A stretch of 35,880 nt of DNA, from positions 1-35,880 of the forward strand of contig NZ_JALTCZ010000058.1 of NCBI RefSeq assembly GCF_027008145.1, in the 5' to 3' direction. This document shows, piece by piece, positions 24,142-32,161 of the stretch. The notes under the pieces are model-generated. The model did not search any database and was not told where the DNA came from. It saw only the letters and a program-made list of their open reading frames with translations. Every line of letters begins with the position of its first letter. The first letter of the stretch is position 1. The stretch is from Thermococcus sp. (GTDB lineage Archaea > Methanobacteriota_B > Thermococci > Thermococcales > Thermococcaceae). The translations under genes were made by a program, and so were the position numbers.

Positions 24142-27100
24142 ATGAGGGCCGGTCTAGTTTCACTTGCCGTGCTTATCCTTGCGTTTCTTATCCTTACCTC
24201 CTCCCTCGGTCAGCCTGGCCTGGCACCCCAGAGGGGTCCTGTGAAGGTCGGAAAAGGTCCGGAGCTACCCATACTCACAAAGAACCTCACGCTCACGGTC
24301 TACAATGCAACGCACGTCTCCTACCTAAGGGTCGAGGTCTTCGGGAACTACTCCGATGGGCACTGGATACCGGTCACTGCCAACTACTCAAAGAGGCCCA
24401 TCCTGAGTGAGCCCTCGCTTCCCCACCACACCGAGTTCGATAGGGTTGAGGTTAAGGCCGGCTTCGTGATAAACGGCACACTCCCCCTGCCGCTCAATAC
24501 GGTCAACGTGAGCGTTAGAACCCTCTGGGACAGGAACGGAGGCACGTTCAGAACAGTTGGGGAGATCGCCGAGTACAACTTCACCGCCGTGAGCTACTCC
24601 TATGACCTCCCGGTGCTCTTCAACCTGACCCCCGGGAAGCTTGAGGGATACCTCGCCATACCACCCGGACTCAGGGATGCCGTTCTCCCGATTGCCCTGA
24701 CCTTCAACAACACCGGCCTTGGAAAGTACTTCGAACTGATGAACCTCGTGGACTACCTCCTCTACTCAAAGAGGTACTCGAAGAACGTCACCTTCCCACA
24801 GGGGGTTGACAGGATTGCCTACTTCCTTGAAAACTCAAGCTACGGCACTTCCTATGACTTCGCCTCCGCCCTCGTCTTCCTGGCGCGCGCGGTGGGGATT
24901 CCAGCAAGACTCGTCAAAGGTTACAAGATACTCCCAAACCCGGAGAAACAGGTCATCAACGCGAGCAGGTTCTACTACTGGGTCGAGGTCTACTTCAACG
25001 GTATCGGCTGGCTGACCGTTGACCCGCTCGTCCCCCACCCCTATCCCGGGCAGTACGTCCCGCTCTCGGCCGTTCCCGTGAGGAAAACCATAAATGGAAC
25101 CGAAGCTAAGTTCCTGCTCCTCGACGTGAAGGGGAAAGCGAACCTCAGTGACCTGAGGGTTATAAGCCCCCTCAACGTCTCGATGGAGGTTTCAAACTTC
25201 TCCGTTAGGGTAACAGTCAGGGAGAAGCCGGGGAGAGGACTTTACCCAATAGTCCTGACAAACGGGGAGGGAAGGGCGGTCTATTCGCTGGCCTGGCTCA
25301 ACGCCTCGAGCGACGTCGAGCCACCAGGAATATTGAGGGCCATTGCCGGGGCTGGCTCCCGCTATTCACTCGTTCTCTGGGGGGAGAGCAACCTGTCCGT
25401 GGAAACCAGCAACTGGATAAAAACGCTGAACGTGATTTCGAGTGCCGGAAAGAGACGGCTGTGGTTCGCCATAACACCCCCTGAGGGAGCCAGACTCGGC
25501 CTGAACCTCCAGTGGATAAGGCTGAAATCTGGGGGGAAAAAGGAGACCGTCTACCTCCCCGTTTACGTGTCTGATGTTACCGCGGTGAACGCCAGTGCAC
25601 CCCTCTCAGCTACCGTTGGAGAGCCCTTCAACGTCACCGGGAACGTGAGGGGCATTGGAAGCGACGGACGGCCCAATGGAACTGTCGTATTCTTCTCCGG
25701 CGACGACAGATACCCAGTCATAGGGACGGGAAAAGCTAGAAACGGAAAATTCAAGCTGAAGGCCGAGTTTCCCCTGGAGGAAACGCCCGGTTTAAAGCAC
25801 CTAAACCTCTACTTCTTCCCGGAGGAGATGACCGGTCGCTACTGGCCCCTCTTCCCGGGGATAACCTTCATACCCATGACCGTCATCCAGAGAAGTTACT
25901 TCAACGTGAGCAGGGTAGTCATTACAAGACCCGGGGAACTGTCCCTGACCGGCAGACTGCAGGAGCCGGCCGGGAAGCCCATAGGGAACGCGACCTTTGA
26001 CTACTTCTGGGGCAACATGAGTGGTAAAGGCGTGACCAACGAGGAAGGGGAGTTCACCCTGAACCTCAACGTGAGCCTCGGAGAGCACCTCCTCGGGCTT
26101 GTATACACCGGGAACGCGCTCTACAACGGCACGTACGCCAATGTCCAGGTCTACGGCGTTCTCGTTCATGCCCCGGCGGTCGTTAGGGGCACCATAGGAA
26201 AGCCGATTCCCGTCTTAGCCACCGTTGAGGGAATGAGGAGCGGGACGATAAGGCTGACCTTCGGCAATGAGTCAAGAAAAATAGAGGTCGCCAACGGCTC
26301 CTTCTCGGTGAACATCGGGCCCTTCAGGCGAGCCGGGGAGTACGCCGTCTACCTATGGGGCACCTGGACGATAATAGGCACCCTTCAGGTCGTTGTAGTT
26401 TCACCTCTCAACCTGACCGTTGAGACAAAGGAGGTGAAGGCGGGAGAAAGCAACAGAATCGTAATAGTGGCAAGGGACGGCCTCGGAGACCCAGTTCCAA
26501 ACATACCCCTCCACATAACGGTTCCTGGATTCAACGGCACGATGTACACCAATGGAAAGGGGCAGGCCGAGCTGTTCCTCAACTTCACCAAGCCCGGAAA
26601 AGTAACCATTGAAGTTACCTTCAGGGGCTCGACTTTCTACATGCCCGCTGAAGTCAGGGCGACAATAGAGGTTGTCAAGGGCAGAAGCCCACTGCCGTAC
26701 CTTCTCCTGCTCCTGGCCATACTCCCCCCGCTCTTCCTCATGAGGAAGAGGAAAAAAACTGTGGAAGAAGATGCCGGCGGGATGCTCGTGGCAGGGGGGG
26801 TTCCGATTGTGAGGGAGGGTGAACCCTTCGAGGTCGAACTCCTCTGCGATGGCGAGCTCTTCGTGGACGGGAAGCCCGTAGGGAGGGGGAGAAAGTTTAA
26901 GCTCAGCCTGGAAAGCGGGAGGCACAGGCTTGAGGCAAAGTGCAGCAGGAGGCGCTTTGGGGTTGCGGTTGACGTATACCCCGAATACAGAGTGGCGGTG
27001 GAGGAGCTCTACGACGACTTCCTGCGGTGGGCCTCAAAGCTGATAAACGTTGGGAGCCTAACACCGAGGGAGATAGAGGCGACCCTTTCGAAGGTAATCC

Positions 27101-27225
27101 CGCAGGCGGGGGCGTTAAGGGACATAAGGGAGGCTGTTGAAGTGGCCCTCTACGGGGGCAGGGAGCCCAGCAGGGAGGCCTTCCTGAGGTTTTACAGGGC
27201 CGTTGAAAGGGTGGTGAACCAATGA
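24142..27225 (+). CDS. Large surface protein with a degenerate transglutaminase-like domain
   Basis: The 1027-residue protein has a signal peptide (GLVSLAVLILAFLILTSSLG) and a transglutaminase-fold core at about residues 230-300 (SYDFASALVFLARAVGIPARLVKGY, then YYWVEVYFNGIGWLTVDPL). The normal Cys-His-Asp triad is not intact: the Cys position reads Ser237 (GTSYDF), the His position Tyr278, and only Asp294 remains. Several Ig-like or carboxypeptidase-regulatory-like beta repeats follow, then a membrane helix near residue 850 (LPYLLLLLAILPPLFLM) and a cytoplasmic domain of about 150 residues that resembles the DUF4129-like tails of such proteins. Many N-glycosylation sequons support an extracellular location. 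First gene of a four-gene coupled operon; ATGA overlap with the next gene. Confidence 0.82.
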   Translation: MRAGLVSLAVLILAFLILTSSLGQPGLAPQRGPVKVGKGPELPILTKNLTLTVYNATHVSYLRVEVFGNYSDGHWIPVTANYSKRPILSEPSLPHHTEFDRVEVKAGFVINGTLPLPLNTVNVSVRTLWDRNGGTFRTVGEIAEYNFTAVSYSYDLPVLFNLTPGKLEGYLAIPPGLRDAVLPIALTFNNTGLGKYFELMNLVDYLLYSKRYSKNVTFPQGVDRIAYFLENSSYGTSYDFASALVFLARAVGIPARLVKGYKILPNPEKQVINASRFYYWVEVYFNGIGWLTVDPLVPHPYPGQYVPLSAVPVRKTINGTEAKFLLLDVKGKANLSDLRVISPLNVSMEVSNFSVRVTVREKPGRGLYPIVLTNGEGRAVYSLAWLNASSDVEPPGILRAIAGAGSRYSLVLWGESNLSVETSNWIKTLNVISSAGKRRLWFAITPPEGARLGLNLQWIRLKSGGKKETVYLPVYVSDVTAVNASAPLSATVGEPFNVTGNVRGIGSDGRPNGTVVFFSGDDRYPVIGTGKARNGKFKLKAEFPLEETPGLKHLNLYFFPEEMTGRYWPLFPGITFIPMTVIQRSYFNVSRVVITRPGELSLTGRLQEPAGKPIGNATFDYFWGNMSGKGVTNEEGEFTLNLNVSLGEHLLGLVYTGNALYNGTYANVQVYGVLVHAPAVVRGTIGKPIPVLATVEGMRSGTIRLTFGNESRKIEVANGSFSVNIGPFRRAGEYAVYLWGTWTIIGTLQVVVVSPLNLTVETKEVKAGESNRIVIVARDGLGDPVPNIPLHITVPGFNGTMYTNGKGQAELFLNFTKPGKVTIEVTFRGSTFYMPAEVRATIEVVKGRSPLPYLLLLLAILPPLFLMRKRKKTVEEDAGGMLVAGGVPIVREGEPFEVELLCDGELFVDGKPVGRGRKFKLSLESGRHRLEAKCSRRRFGVAVDVYPEYRVAVEELYDDFLRWASKLINVGSLTPREIEATLSKVIPQAGALRDIREAVEVALYGGREPSREAFLRFYRAVERVVNQ

Positions 27226-28109
27226 GGTGGGAAGTGCTTGAATACGCCGGCGTTGCCCTGGCCTGGGCAGGGCTTGTCTACTCGGGACTCGCACCGGCCT
27301 GGAGTATCGTCCCGGTAACCATCTTCATCTCATCGTTTTTGATTTCAGGTTTCTTCGTGGGCAAAACCAAATTAAGGATACGGTGGCTTGGAACCGCCTT
27401 TGCTTTCCTCACAACCGGGAGGTCTTGGGGAGTTGGGGGCGCGGTAATAGCCATCGGGGAACTGCTCAGGGAGGAGGGTTCCTCTGAGGAGTCCTTCCTG
27501 AAGGCGGGCCTCGGGGAGTCCCTGGAAATCTTCGGGACGGCCTTCATCTTTCCGGTTCAAGTGGCTCCCATCCCCCTCCTGGCCGGAGCATTCCTGCTCG
27601 TAGCTTATGCCCTCTCCCTCCGCTGGGAGGAGCTGAGGGGAAGCGTCCTGGCCTTCCCGGTAGTTGGAGGTGCCCTCGGCCTCTACATAATCGCCCGCCC
27701 TTACCTCCTCAGATACGGGCACTGGAGCATCGTCGAGTGGCTCGCCCTCCTCATAGCGGTTCTCTTCTCGGCGGGAATAGCGCTCAACTCAGTCCACTCA
27801 CCGGAGGACTACATGAGGGAGCTCCTCAGGGAGAGCAAAAGACCGACCGGAGAAGCTGAGAAAGCGGTTGAGGAGTTCCTTGTGGAGGGGAAGAGGGGAA
27901 AGCTACTCTCCTACGTGGCCTTCTACGGTTCCAAGGTGACGTCGAGCAGGAAAGAGCTTTTGGAGCTCATAGGGCCCCTCGCCGATTACGAGGCCAGAAA
28001 GCCGGGCCCGCTAACCCCCTACTGGCTCAGGAAGCTCCTCCTCAGGAGGGAGTTCGATAGGAGGAAGGAGATAGTCGAAAGCATAATGAAGAAACTGGAG
28101 GGCCTGTGA
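27222..28109 (+). CDS. Multi-pass membrane protein of the DUF58 operon
   Basis: The 295-residue protein has about six hydrophobic segments in its first 190 residues (for example YAGVALAWAGLVYSGLA, VPVTIFISSFLISGFFVG, LLAGAFLLVAYALSL and WLALLIAVLFSAGIALN), then a charged cytoplasmic tail of about 100 residues ending in basic helices. I recognise no family. Its ATG overlaps the stop of the transglutaminase-like gene (ATGA), and its stop abuts the DUF58 start, so it is translated in step with both. It may be the membrane scaffold that links the extracellular domains to the cytoplasmic tail domains. Confidence 0.75.
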   Translation: MRWEVLEYAGVALAWAGLVYSGLAPAWSIVPVTIFISSFLISGFFVGKTKLRIRWLGTAFAFLTTGRSWGVGGAVIAIGELLREEGSSEESFLKAGLGESLEIFGTAFIFPVQVAPIPLLAGAFLLVAYALSLRWEELRGSVLAFPVVGGALGLYIIARPYLLRYGHWSIVEWLALLIAVLFSAGIALNSVHSPEDYMRELLRESKRPTGEAEKAVEEFLVEGKRGKLLSYVAFYGSKVTSSRKELLELIGPLADYEARKPGPLTPYWLRKLLLRREFDRRKEIVESIMKKLEGL

Positions 28110-29246
28110 ATGAAGACCCTCATCGGCTACACCCTCTGGCTGGTCTTCCTCGGCGTTGTACTGCTCTCCCCATTCACCACCGCGTTAGCGGTTCTGCCCC
28201 TGACAGTTCTGGCGATAGGGTTCCTTGTAAAACCTCCCGGGGAAGTTGAAGTCGAGAGAACCTTCAAGCCCGCTGAAACGACCGCCGGAGGGGAGGTGAT
28301 CGAGGAAATCAGGGTGAAAGTGAAGGAAGGGCTCGGGATTGTTCTCCTCAGGCCGTCCCTACCGCCAGGCCTTGATGCAAAGGAAAAAACCTTCGCCCTC
28401 TTCAAGGGGCCCGGAGAGGGGGAGTTCAAGATCAGGAGACGGCTGAGGGTTAGCTCCCCGGGGAGGCACGAGGTTCCCGGTGTCGAGGTGCTGACCGCTA
28501 ACCCCTCCCTGACCCGCTTCAACTGGCTGATTGCCAGCGAGAGCGCCGAGCTGATCGCCACCTCCGGGAAGGTTCCTAGGAGGCCCAGGCTCAGAACCAG
28601 GGAGCGCCTCAGGCCATACTCAATAAGGGGTGCTCCAACTATAGAGTTCAGGGAAGTGAGGGAGTACAGACCCGGAGACCCGCTCAAGGTCATCAACTGG
28701 AAGGCGACCGCAAGGTTCGGCAGGACACTCGTCAACGAGTTCGAGAGAGAAGGCGGGAGGACCGTTATCATAGTGCTCGACGTGAAGGCTCTTGAGAGGA
28801 ACGCCGAGGCCTTCGAGGTAACATCAGCGCTCGTGAGCTACCTGGCCTCGAAGGACTACACTCTCGGCCTCTACCTTCTTGGCCTCGGAAGGCTCGTGCC
28901 TCCGATGACGGGCGAGAGGGCAGTGAGGGCAATACTGGACGAAGCCCTGAACTCCTGGAACGCCCCGGTAAAGGTCGTGAATGAATCTGCCAGGGTCAGC
29001 TCGGCTCTCCTCAGGTACTCCGCCAGACCGATCGTCGTTACGAGCCTCTCGGAGGGGAACTTCAAAGCTGTGGGGGAGATAGCAGGCATGAAAGGTGTTG
29101 TCGTTAACGTGCTCCCAGAGAGTCCACTTGAGAGGCTTGAGTCCCTTGGGCTGGCCATCATGCTTTCCGGCATCGCGAGAACGATAAACTGGGGGCGCGT
29201 TAGACCCTCAAAGGCCATAGCGACCGTCGCTGGTGAGGTCTCATGA
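28110..29246 (+). CDS. DUF58 domain protein (membrane-anchored, MoxR-locus type)
   Basis: The 378-residue protein has two closely spaced N-terminal membrane segments (LIGYTLWLVFLGVVLLSPF and TALAVLPLTVLAIGFLV), an extracellular or membrane-proximal beta domain, and the diagnostic DUF58 block VREYRPGDPLKVINWKATAR (about residues 182-202). The following region (TVIIVLDVKALERNAEAFEV) is von Willebrand A-like, but the MIDAS DxSxS motif reads DVKAL and is not conserved. DUF58 proteins normally sit beside MoxR AAA+ ATPases and transglutaminase-like proteins, which are thought to act together in assembling or activating membrane complexes. No MoxR gene is in this window. Confidence 0.86.
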   Translation: MKTLIGYTLWLVFLGVVLLSPFTTALAVLPLTVLAIGFLVKPPGEVEVERTFKPAETTAGGEVIEEIRVKVKEGLGIVLLRPSLPPGLDAKEKTFALFKGPGEGEFKIRRRLRVSSPGRHEVPGVEVLTANPSLTRFNWLIASESAELIATSGKVPRRPRLRTRERLRPYSIRGAPTIEFREVREYRPGDPLKVINWKATARFGRTLVNEFEREGGRTVIIVLDVKALERNAEAFEVTSALVSYLASKDYTLGLYLLGLGRLVPPMTGERAVRAILDEALNSWNAPVKVVNESARVSSALLRYSARPIVVTSLSEGNFKAVGEIAGMKGVVVNVLPESPLERLESLGLAIMLSGIARTINWGRVRPSKAIATVAGEVS

Positions 29247-29989
29247 AGAGCCTAGAGCTTGTGGAGCTCGGTCTCGCAGTTGTCTCAGCCCTCCTAGTGG
29301 GACTGGCCTATTGGAGCGTCTCCCCCCTGCTCTCGGCAGGCCTTTTCATGGCCCTCCTTGGCGTCGCCCTCGCCCGTTCCGTGGGGACAGCTGTTTTCCT
29401 CGCGACAATTGCCTACACGGCGCCCTTCGCAATGCTCTTTTCGTCCCTCATCCCAGCCCTCTCCCCTGAGAGCTACACCCTCATAGGTTCAATATTCAGG
29501 AACCCCTACCTCACGAGCCCGCTCTACGGGCTGACCGTTGTCTCGACAGCCCTTGCAACAGAGTTTCTGGAGAAGGCTAGAAGGTTCAATCTACCCGATG
29601 AGGCTGTCCTCCACACGATTCCGCTTCTCGCTGTGGGCATAGCAGTCTCCTCCGTCATGGTTGTCCTCGTCTACAGCGAGAACCTGAGGACAAGCCCCCT
29701 CCTCCTGCCCATCATTCTCCTCTCGCTTCCCCTCGTCCTCCGCACCAGCGGTGAAAAGGGCGGAAAAACCCGGGTCGTCGTCAAGTGCGACTCAAGTCCC
29801 GTCAGGATTGAACTGGAAGGAGAAAAAACCGAGCTCTGGCCCAATCCGCTGACAAAGCTTGACGACGGGAAGTTCCGGGTGGAGGTTCTAATCGAGAAAA
29901 GGCCGAGAGCAGTCTACTGCGGGGAGAAGAGGCTTAGAAAAATGGCGGAGGGGAAGAACGGGGAGGAGCGCTTCATCCTCTACGCCTGA
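29243..29989 (+). CDS. Membrane protein, last gene of the DUF58 operon
   Basis: The 248-residue protein has about six hydrophobic segments (ELGLAVVSALLVGLAYWSVS, LSAGLFMALLGVALARSV, TAVFLATIAYTAPFAMLF, later LHTIPLLAVGIAVSSVMVVL and LLLPIILLSLPLVL) and a soluble C-terminal domain of about 70 residues beginning TRVVVKCDSSPVRIELEG. That tail resembles the short beta region in the cytoplasmic tail of the transglutaminase-like protein (VELLCDGELFVDGKPVGRG), hinting at a shared module. Its ATG overlaps the DUF58 stop as ATGA. The 3' end overlaps the convergent CGTase gene by 17 bases. No family was recognised. Confidence 0.72.
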   Translation: MKSLELVELGLAVVSALLVGLAYWSVSPLLSAGLFMALLGVALARSVGTAVFLATIAYTAPFAMLFSSLIPALSPESYTLIGSIFRNPYLTSPLYGLTVVSTALATEFLEKARRFNLPDEAVLHTIPLLAVGIAVSSVMVVLVYSENLRTSPLLLPIILLSLPLVLRTSGEKGGKTRVVVKCDSSPVRIELEGEKTELWPNPLTKLDDGKFRVEVLIEKRPRAVYCGEKRLRKMAEGKNGEERFILYA

Positions 29990-32075
29990 AAATGAGAAAG
30001 CCAAGGAGGAGCAGAAGCGCCACTACAGGAAGATAGTTCCTCCCCTCCGAAGGGGGCTTTTCCGAGAGGAGAAGGGCTCCTCCGCCGACCTTTCCGTAGA
30101 GGGTCACATTGAGGGGCGTTAGAGCTCCCCAGCGCTCCCCCTCGTAGAGGCTGGCAGAAAGTGCAGTCCCGTTTGGGAGCGGAGCGACCGTGAAGTAGTA
30201 GCCGGTGGAGGACATGAGGAGAGACCTCGGCTCGGCTAGCTCCGGAAGGTTGTCCCTGAGCCAGAGCTGACCGCTCAGGTTTGTGGCGTTTACCACTAGG
30301 AGCACCGGGACGTCGCTTCCGGAGTAGTAGCGGAGCCTCGCCGGTTCGCTTCTCTTTCCGCCGGTCTCAACGACGACATCAACCCATCCCTCCAAGGTCT
30401 CGAGCCTTGGAACGCGGACGAGAACCTCAGTGGAGTTCCAGGAAATAACTTCAGCTCTCCTCCTCCCGATGAGAACCTTACCATCCTTTCCAAACCCCGC
30501 ACCGGCTATTAAAATCTCCTGACCTGGCTGGGCAGTGTAGGGCGTGAGGGAACCGATGAGGGGAACCCTTTGAGGGCGCTCGACATGGAAGACGTAGAAG
30601 CTGTTCCTCGGGAGATAGAGGGCAGACTTTCCACCCCTGACGGTTAAGATGGCCCCGTAGAGGGCATCCCTGTAAGTCCCGTCCGGCCAGTCGAGGGCCA
30701 GCGTGAGGTTTGTGGAAGAGCCCTTGTTCATCACAACGAGGAGCCTGTGGCTCCCGAAGGCCCTCTCAAAGGCCCAGACCGAGTAGTTCGCGTAGAGCGT
30801 TTTGAAGTCGCCGAAGGCCAAAGCGTCGTTGGTCTTCCTAAGTTCCGCCAGCGTCCTGATTATCCTCGATGCCTCCGTGAAGTTGTTGAAGACCATCATC
30901 GGCCTATTGTAGGGATCGCCCTTTCCCTCTTTGCTCACTAGGTAGCTTTCGTCGCCGTAATAGATGACGGGGATTCCCGGGAGCATCATCGTCAAAGCCA
31001 GGGCCATGTGGAAGCGCTCCAGCTTGTCCTTCCTGCCGGCAATGTTGAGAAAGCGCACAAGGTCGTGGCTGTCGAGGAAGTTGAGCCCCTTGTTGGGGTA
31101 GACGAAGTTGGAGTAGTAAGCCTCAAGCTCCCTCGCCAAAGCATCGAGGCCACCGAAGGTCGCGAAGGTTCTCACGATATCATTCCTTATCGGGATGTTG
31201 AGGAGGGATGAGACGTTGGAATACCTGTAGAAGTCGTAGAGGTCGGCCGTTCTCTCGGTGGAGAGGGAGTAGTACTCGCCGAAGATGAAGAGAGGTCTCT
31301 CTGAGTAGAGCCGGAGGTAAAAGCTCTCAAGCCAGCCGAGGTTCATGTGCTTGACGGCATCAACCCTGAAGCCGCAGGCACCGTTTTCAAGGAAGAGCAT
31401 CGCCCCCTCTGTGAGGTACTCGTCCACCCAGGGGTTGAGCTGGTTGAAGTCTGCTAAACCGTAGAGGTTCGCGTACTTGAGCTGAAAGCCACTCCACTCT
31501 GTTATGTCTCCGTTGTGGTGGTAAATCGCCTCCAAGCTGCCCGTGTAGGGGTTGAGCTTCGCCTTCTTGGCGTCGGCATAGTAATCCGTCACCTTCGTCC
31601 CGTTGTCGTAGAGGGAGCCAAACTCGCCGTCGGTGGCCGGATTTGAGTGGTTGGGCACATAGTCAACGATTATGCAGATCCCCCGCTTTCTCGCTTCCTC
31701 AACGAGCCTCCTGAAGGCCCTCCAAGTGCCAAAGTGCTCCTCTATCCTCTTGTAGTCCCTCGTCCAGTAGCCGTGGTACGGCGCGCTTCCGAAGGCCATC
31801 CTGTTTATGTTGTCGTTGATGGGCGAGACCCATATCATGCTCACCCCGAGGCTTTTGATATAGTCGAGCTTTTCGGTGAGGCCCTCTAGGTCGCCGCCCC
31901 AGTAGAGGCGGTAGTTTTTGTGGGAAGGGTCGTAGAAGGACCCGTCGTTGCTATGGTTTCCGTCGTAGAAGCGGTCGACCATCACCTGATAAACAACGCC
32001 CCTCTCGGGAACGGCGTGGGCACTTGCCAGCGGAGCGATAAGCAGAAGGATCAGGATGAACCCTAGATGGTGCAT
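29973..32075 (-). CDS. Secreted GH13 cyclodextrin glucanotransferase-like enzyme
   Basis: The 700-residue enzyme acts on starch or maltodextrin outside the cell. A signal peptide (FILILLLIAPLASAHA) precedes the GH13 barrel with conserved DYVPNHS, the nucleophile Asp239 (GFRVDAVKHM), acid/base Glu267 (IFGEYYS) and stabiliser Asp338 (LDSHDLVRF). The block YANLYGLADFNQLNP closely matches the central aromatic segment that favours cyclisation in cyclodextrin glucanotransferases, and a TIG/IPT-like domain (VPLIGSLTPYTAQPGQEILI) follows as domain D. Instead of a CBM20 starch-binding end there is an unassigned domain and a C-terminal anchor (PVVALLLLLGFLIFRRRG). A GGTGAT ribosome binding site lies in an exact TGM palindrome. 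CGTase versus amylase specificity needs assay. Confidence 0.85.
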   Translation of the reverse strand: MHHLGFILILLLIAPLASAHAVPERGVVYQVMVDRFYDGNHSNDGSFYDPSHKNYRLYWGGDLEGLTEKLDYIKSLGVSMIWVSPINDNINRMAFGSAPYHGYWTRDYKRIEEHFGTWRAFRRLVEEARKRGICIIVDYVPNHSNPATDGEFGSLYDNGTKVTDYYADAKKAKLNPYTGSLEAIYHHNGDITEWSGFQLKYANLYGLADFNQLNPWVDEYLTEGAMLFLENGACGFRVDAVKHMNLGWLESFYLRLYSERPLFIFGEYYSLSTERTADLYDFYRYSNVSSLLNIPIRNDIVRTFATFGGLDALARELEAYYSNFVYPNKGLNFLDSHDLVRFLNIAGRKDKLERFHMALALTMMLPGIPVIYYGDESYLVSKEGKGDPYNRPMMVFNNFTEASRIIRTLAELRKTNDALAFGDFKTLYANYSVWAFERAFGSHRLLVVMNKGSSTNLTLALDWPDGTYRDALYGAILTVRGGKSALYLPRNSFYVFHVERPQRVPLIGSLTPYTAQPGQEILIAGAGFGKDGKVLIGRRRAEVISWNSTEVLVRVPRLETLEGWVDVVVETGGKRSEPARLRYYSGSDVPVLLVVNATNLSGQLWLRDNLPELAEPRSLLMSSTGYYFTVAPLPNGTALSASLYEGERWGALTPLNVTLYGKVGGGALLLSEKPPSEGRNYLPVVALLLLLGFLIFRRRG

Positions 32076-32079
32076 TCAG

Positions 32080-32096
32080 TATCACCCAAGGTGATA
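32080..32096. promoter_or_regulatory. Thermococcales glycolytic motif (TrmBL1/Tgr binding site)
   Basis: TATCAC-CCAAG-GTGATA is an exact match to the TATCAC-N5-GTGATA consensus recognised by TrmBL1 in Pyrococcus and Thermococcus. It sits between the TATA element (32106-32115) and the CGTase start, and one half-site contains the GGTGAT ribosome binding site. TGM sites downstream of the TATA box repress sugar-uptake and starch genes when maltooligosaccharides are absent; upstream sites activate gluconeogenic genes. The position here predicts repression relieved by maltodextrin. Confidence 0.85.
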
Positions 32097-32105
32097 AAGG
32101 ATGGG

Positions 32106-32115
32106 CCTTAAAAAA
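32106..32115 (-). promoter_or_regulatory. TATA box of the CGTase gene
   Basis: Minus-strand TTTTTTAAGG lies 31-40 bases before the ATG. The predicted transcription start falls inside the TGM palindrome, so a bound TrmBL1 would block initiation. Confidence 0.55.
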
Positions 32116-32120
32116 GTTAC

Positions 32121-32161
32121 TTTTCCCGAAAGCCTCGCCCTTCAGGCAGGAAGGAGGTCAG
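32121..32161 (+). repeat. IS200/IS605-type right-end-like hairpin repeat, copy B
   Basis: CCCGAAAGCCTCGCCCTTCA continues as GGCAGGAAGGAGGTCAG. The left arm CCTCGCCC is intact but the right arm carries changes, so the hairpin is weaker than in an active element. The stop codon of the tldE gene (TCA on the plus strand) overlaps its right edge. An upstream TTTTCCC block is shared with the other copies. It lies in the promoter region of the CGTase gene, just upstream of the TATA box. Confidence 0.55.

Noticed and set aside
29973-32075. Pullulanase or amylopullulanase
   Set aside because: No GH57 domain or pullulanase YNWGYDP-type motif is present; the GH13 blocks and the TIG domain fit CGTase better.
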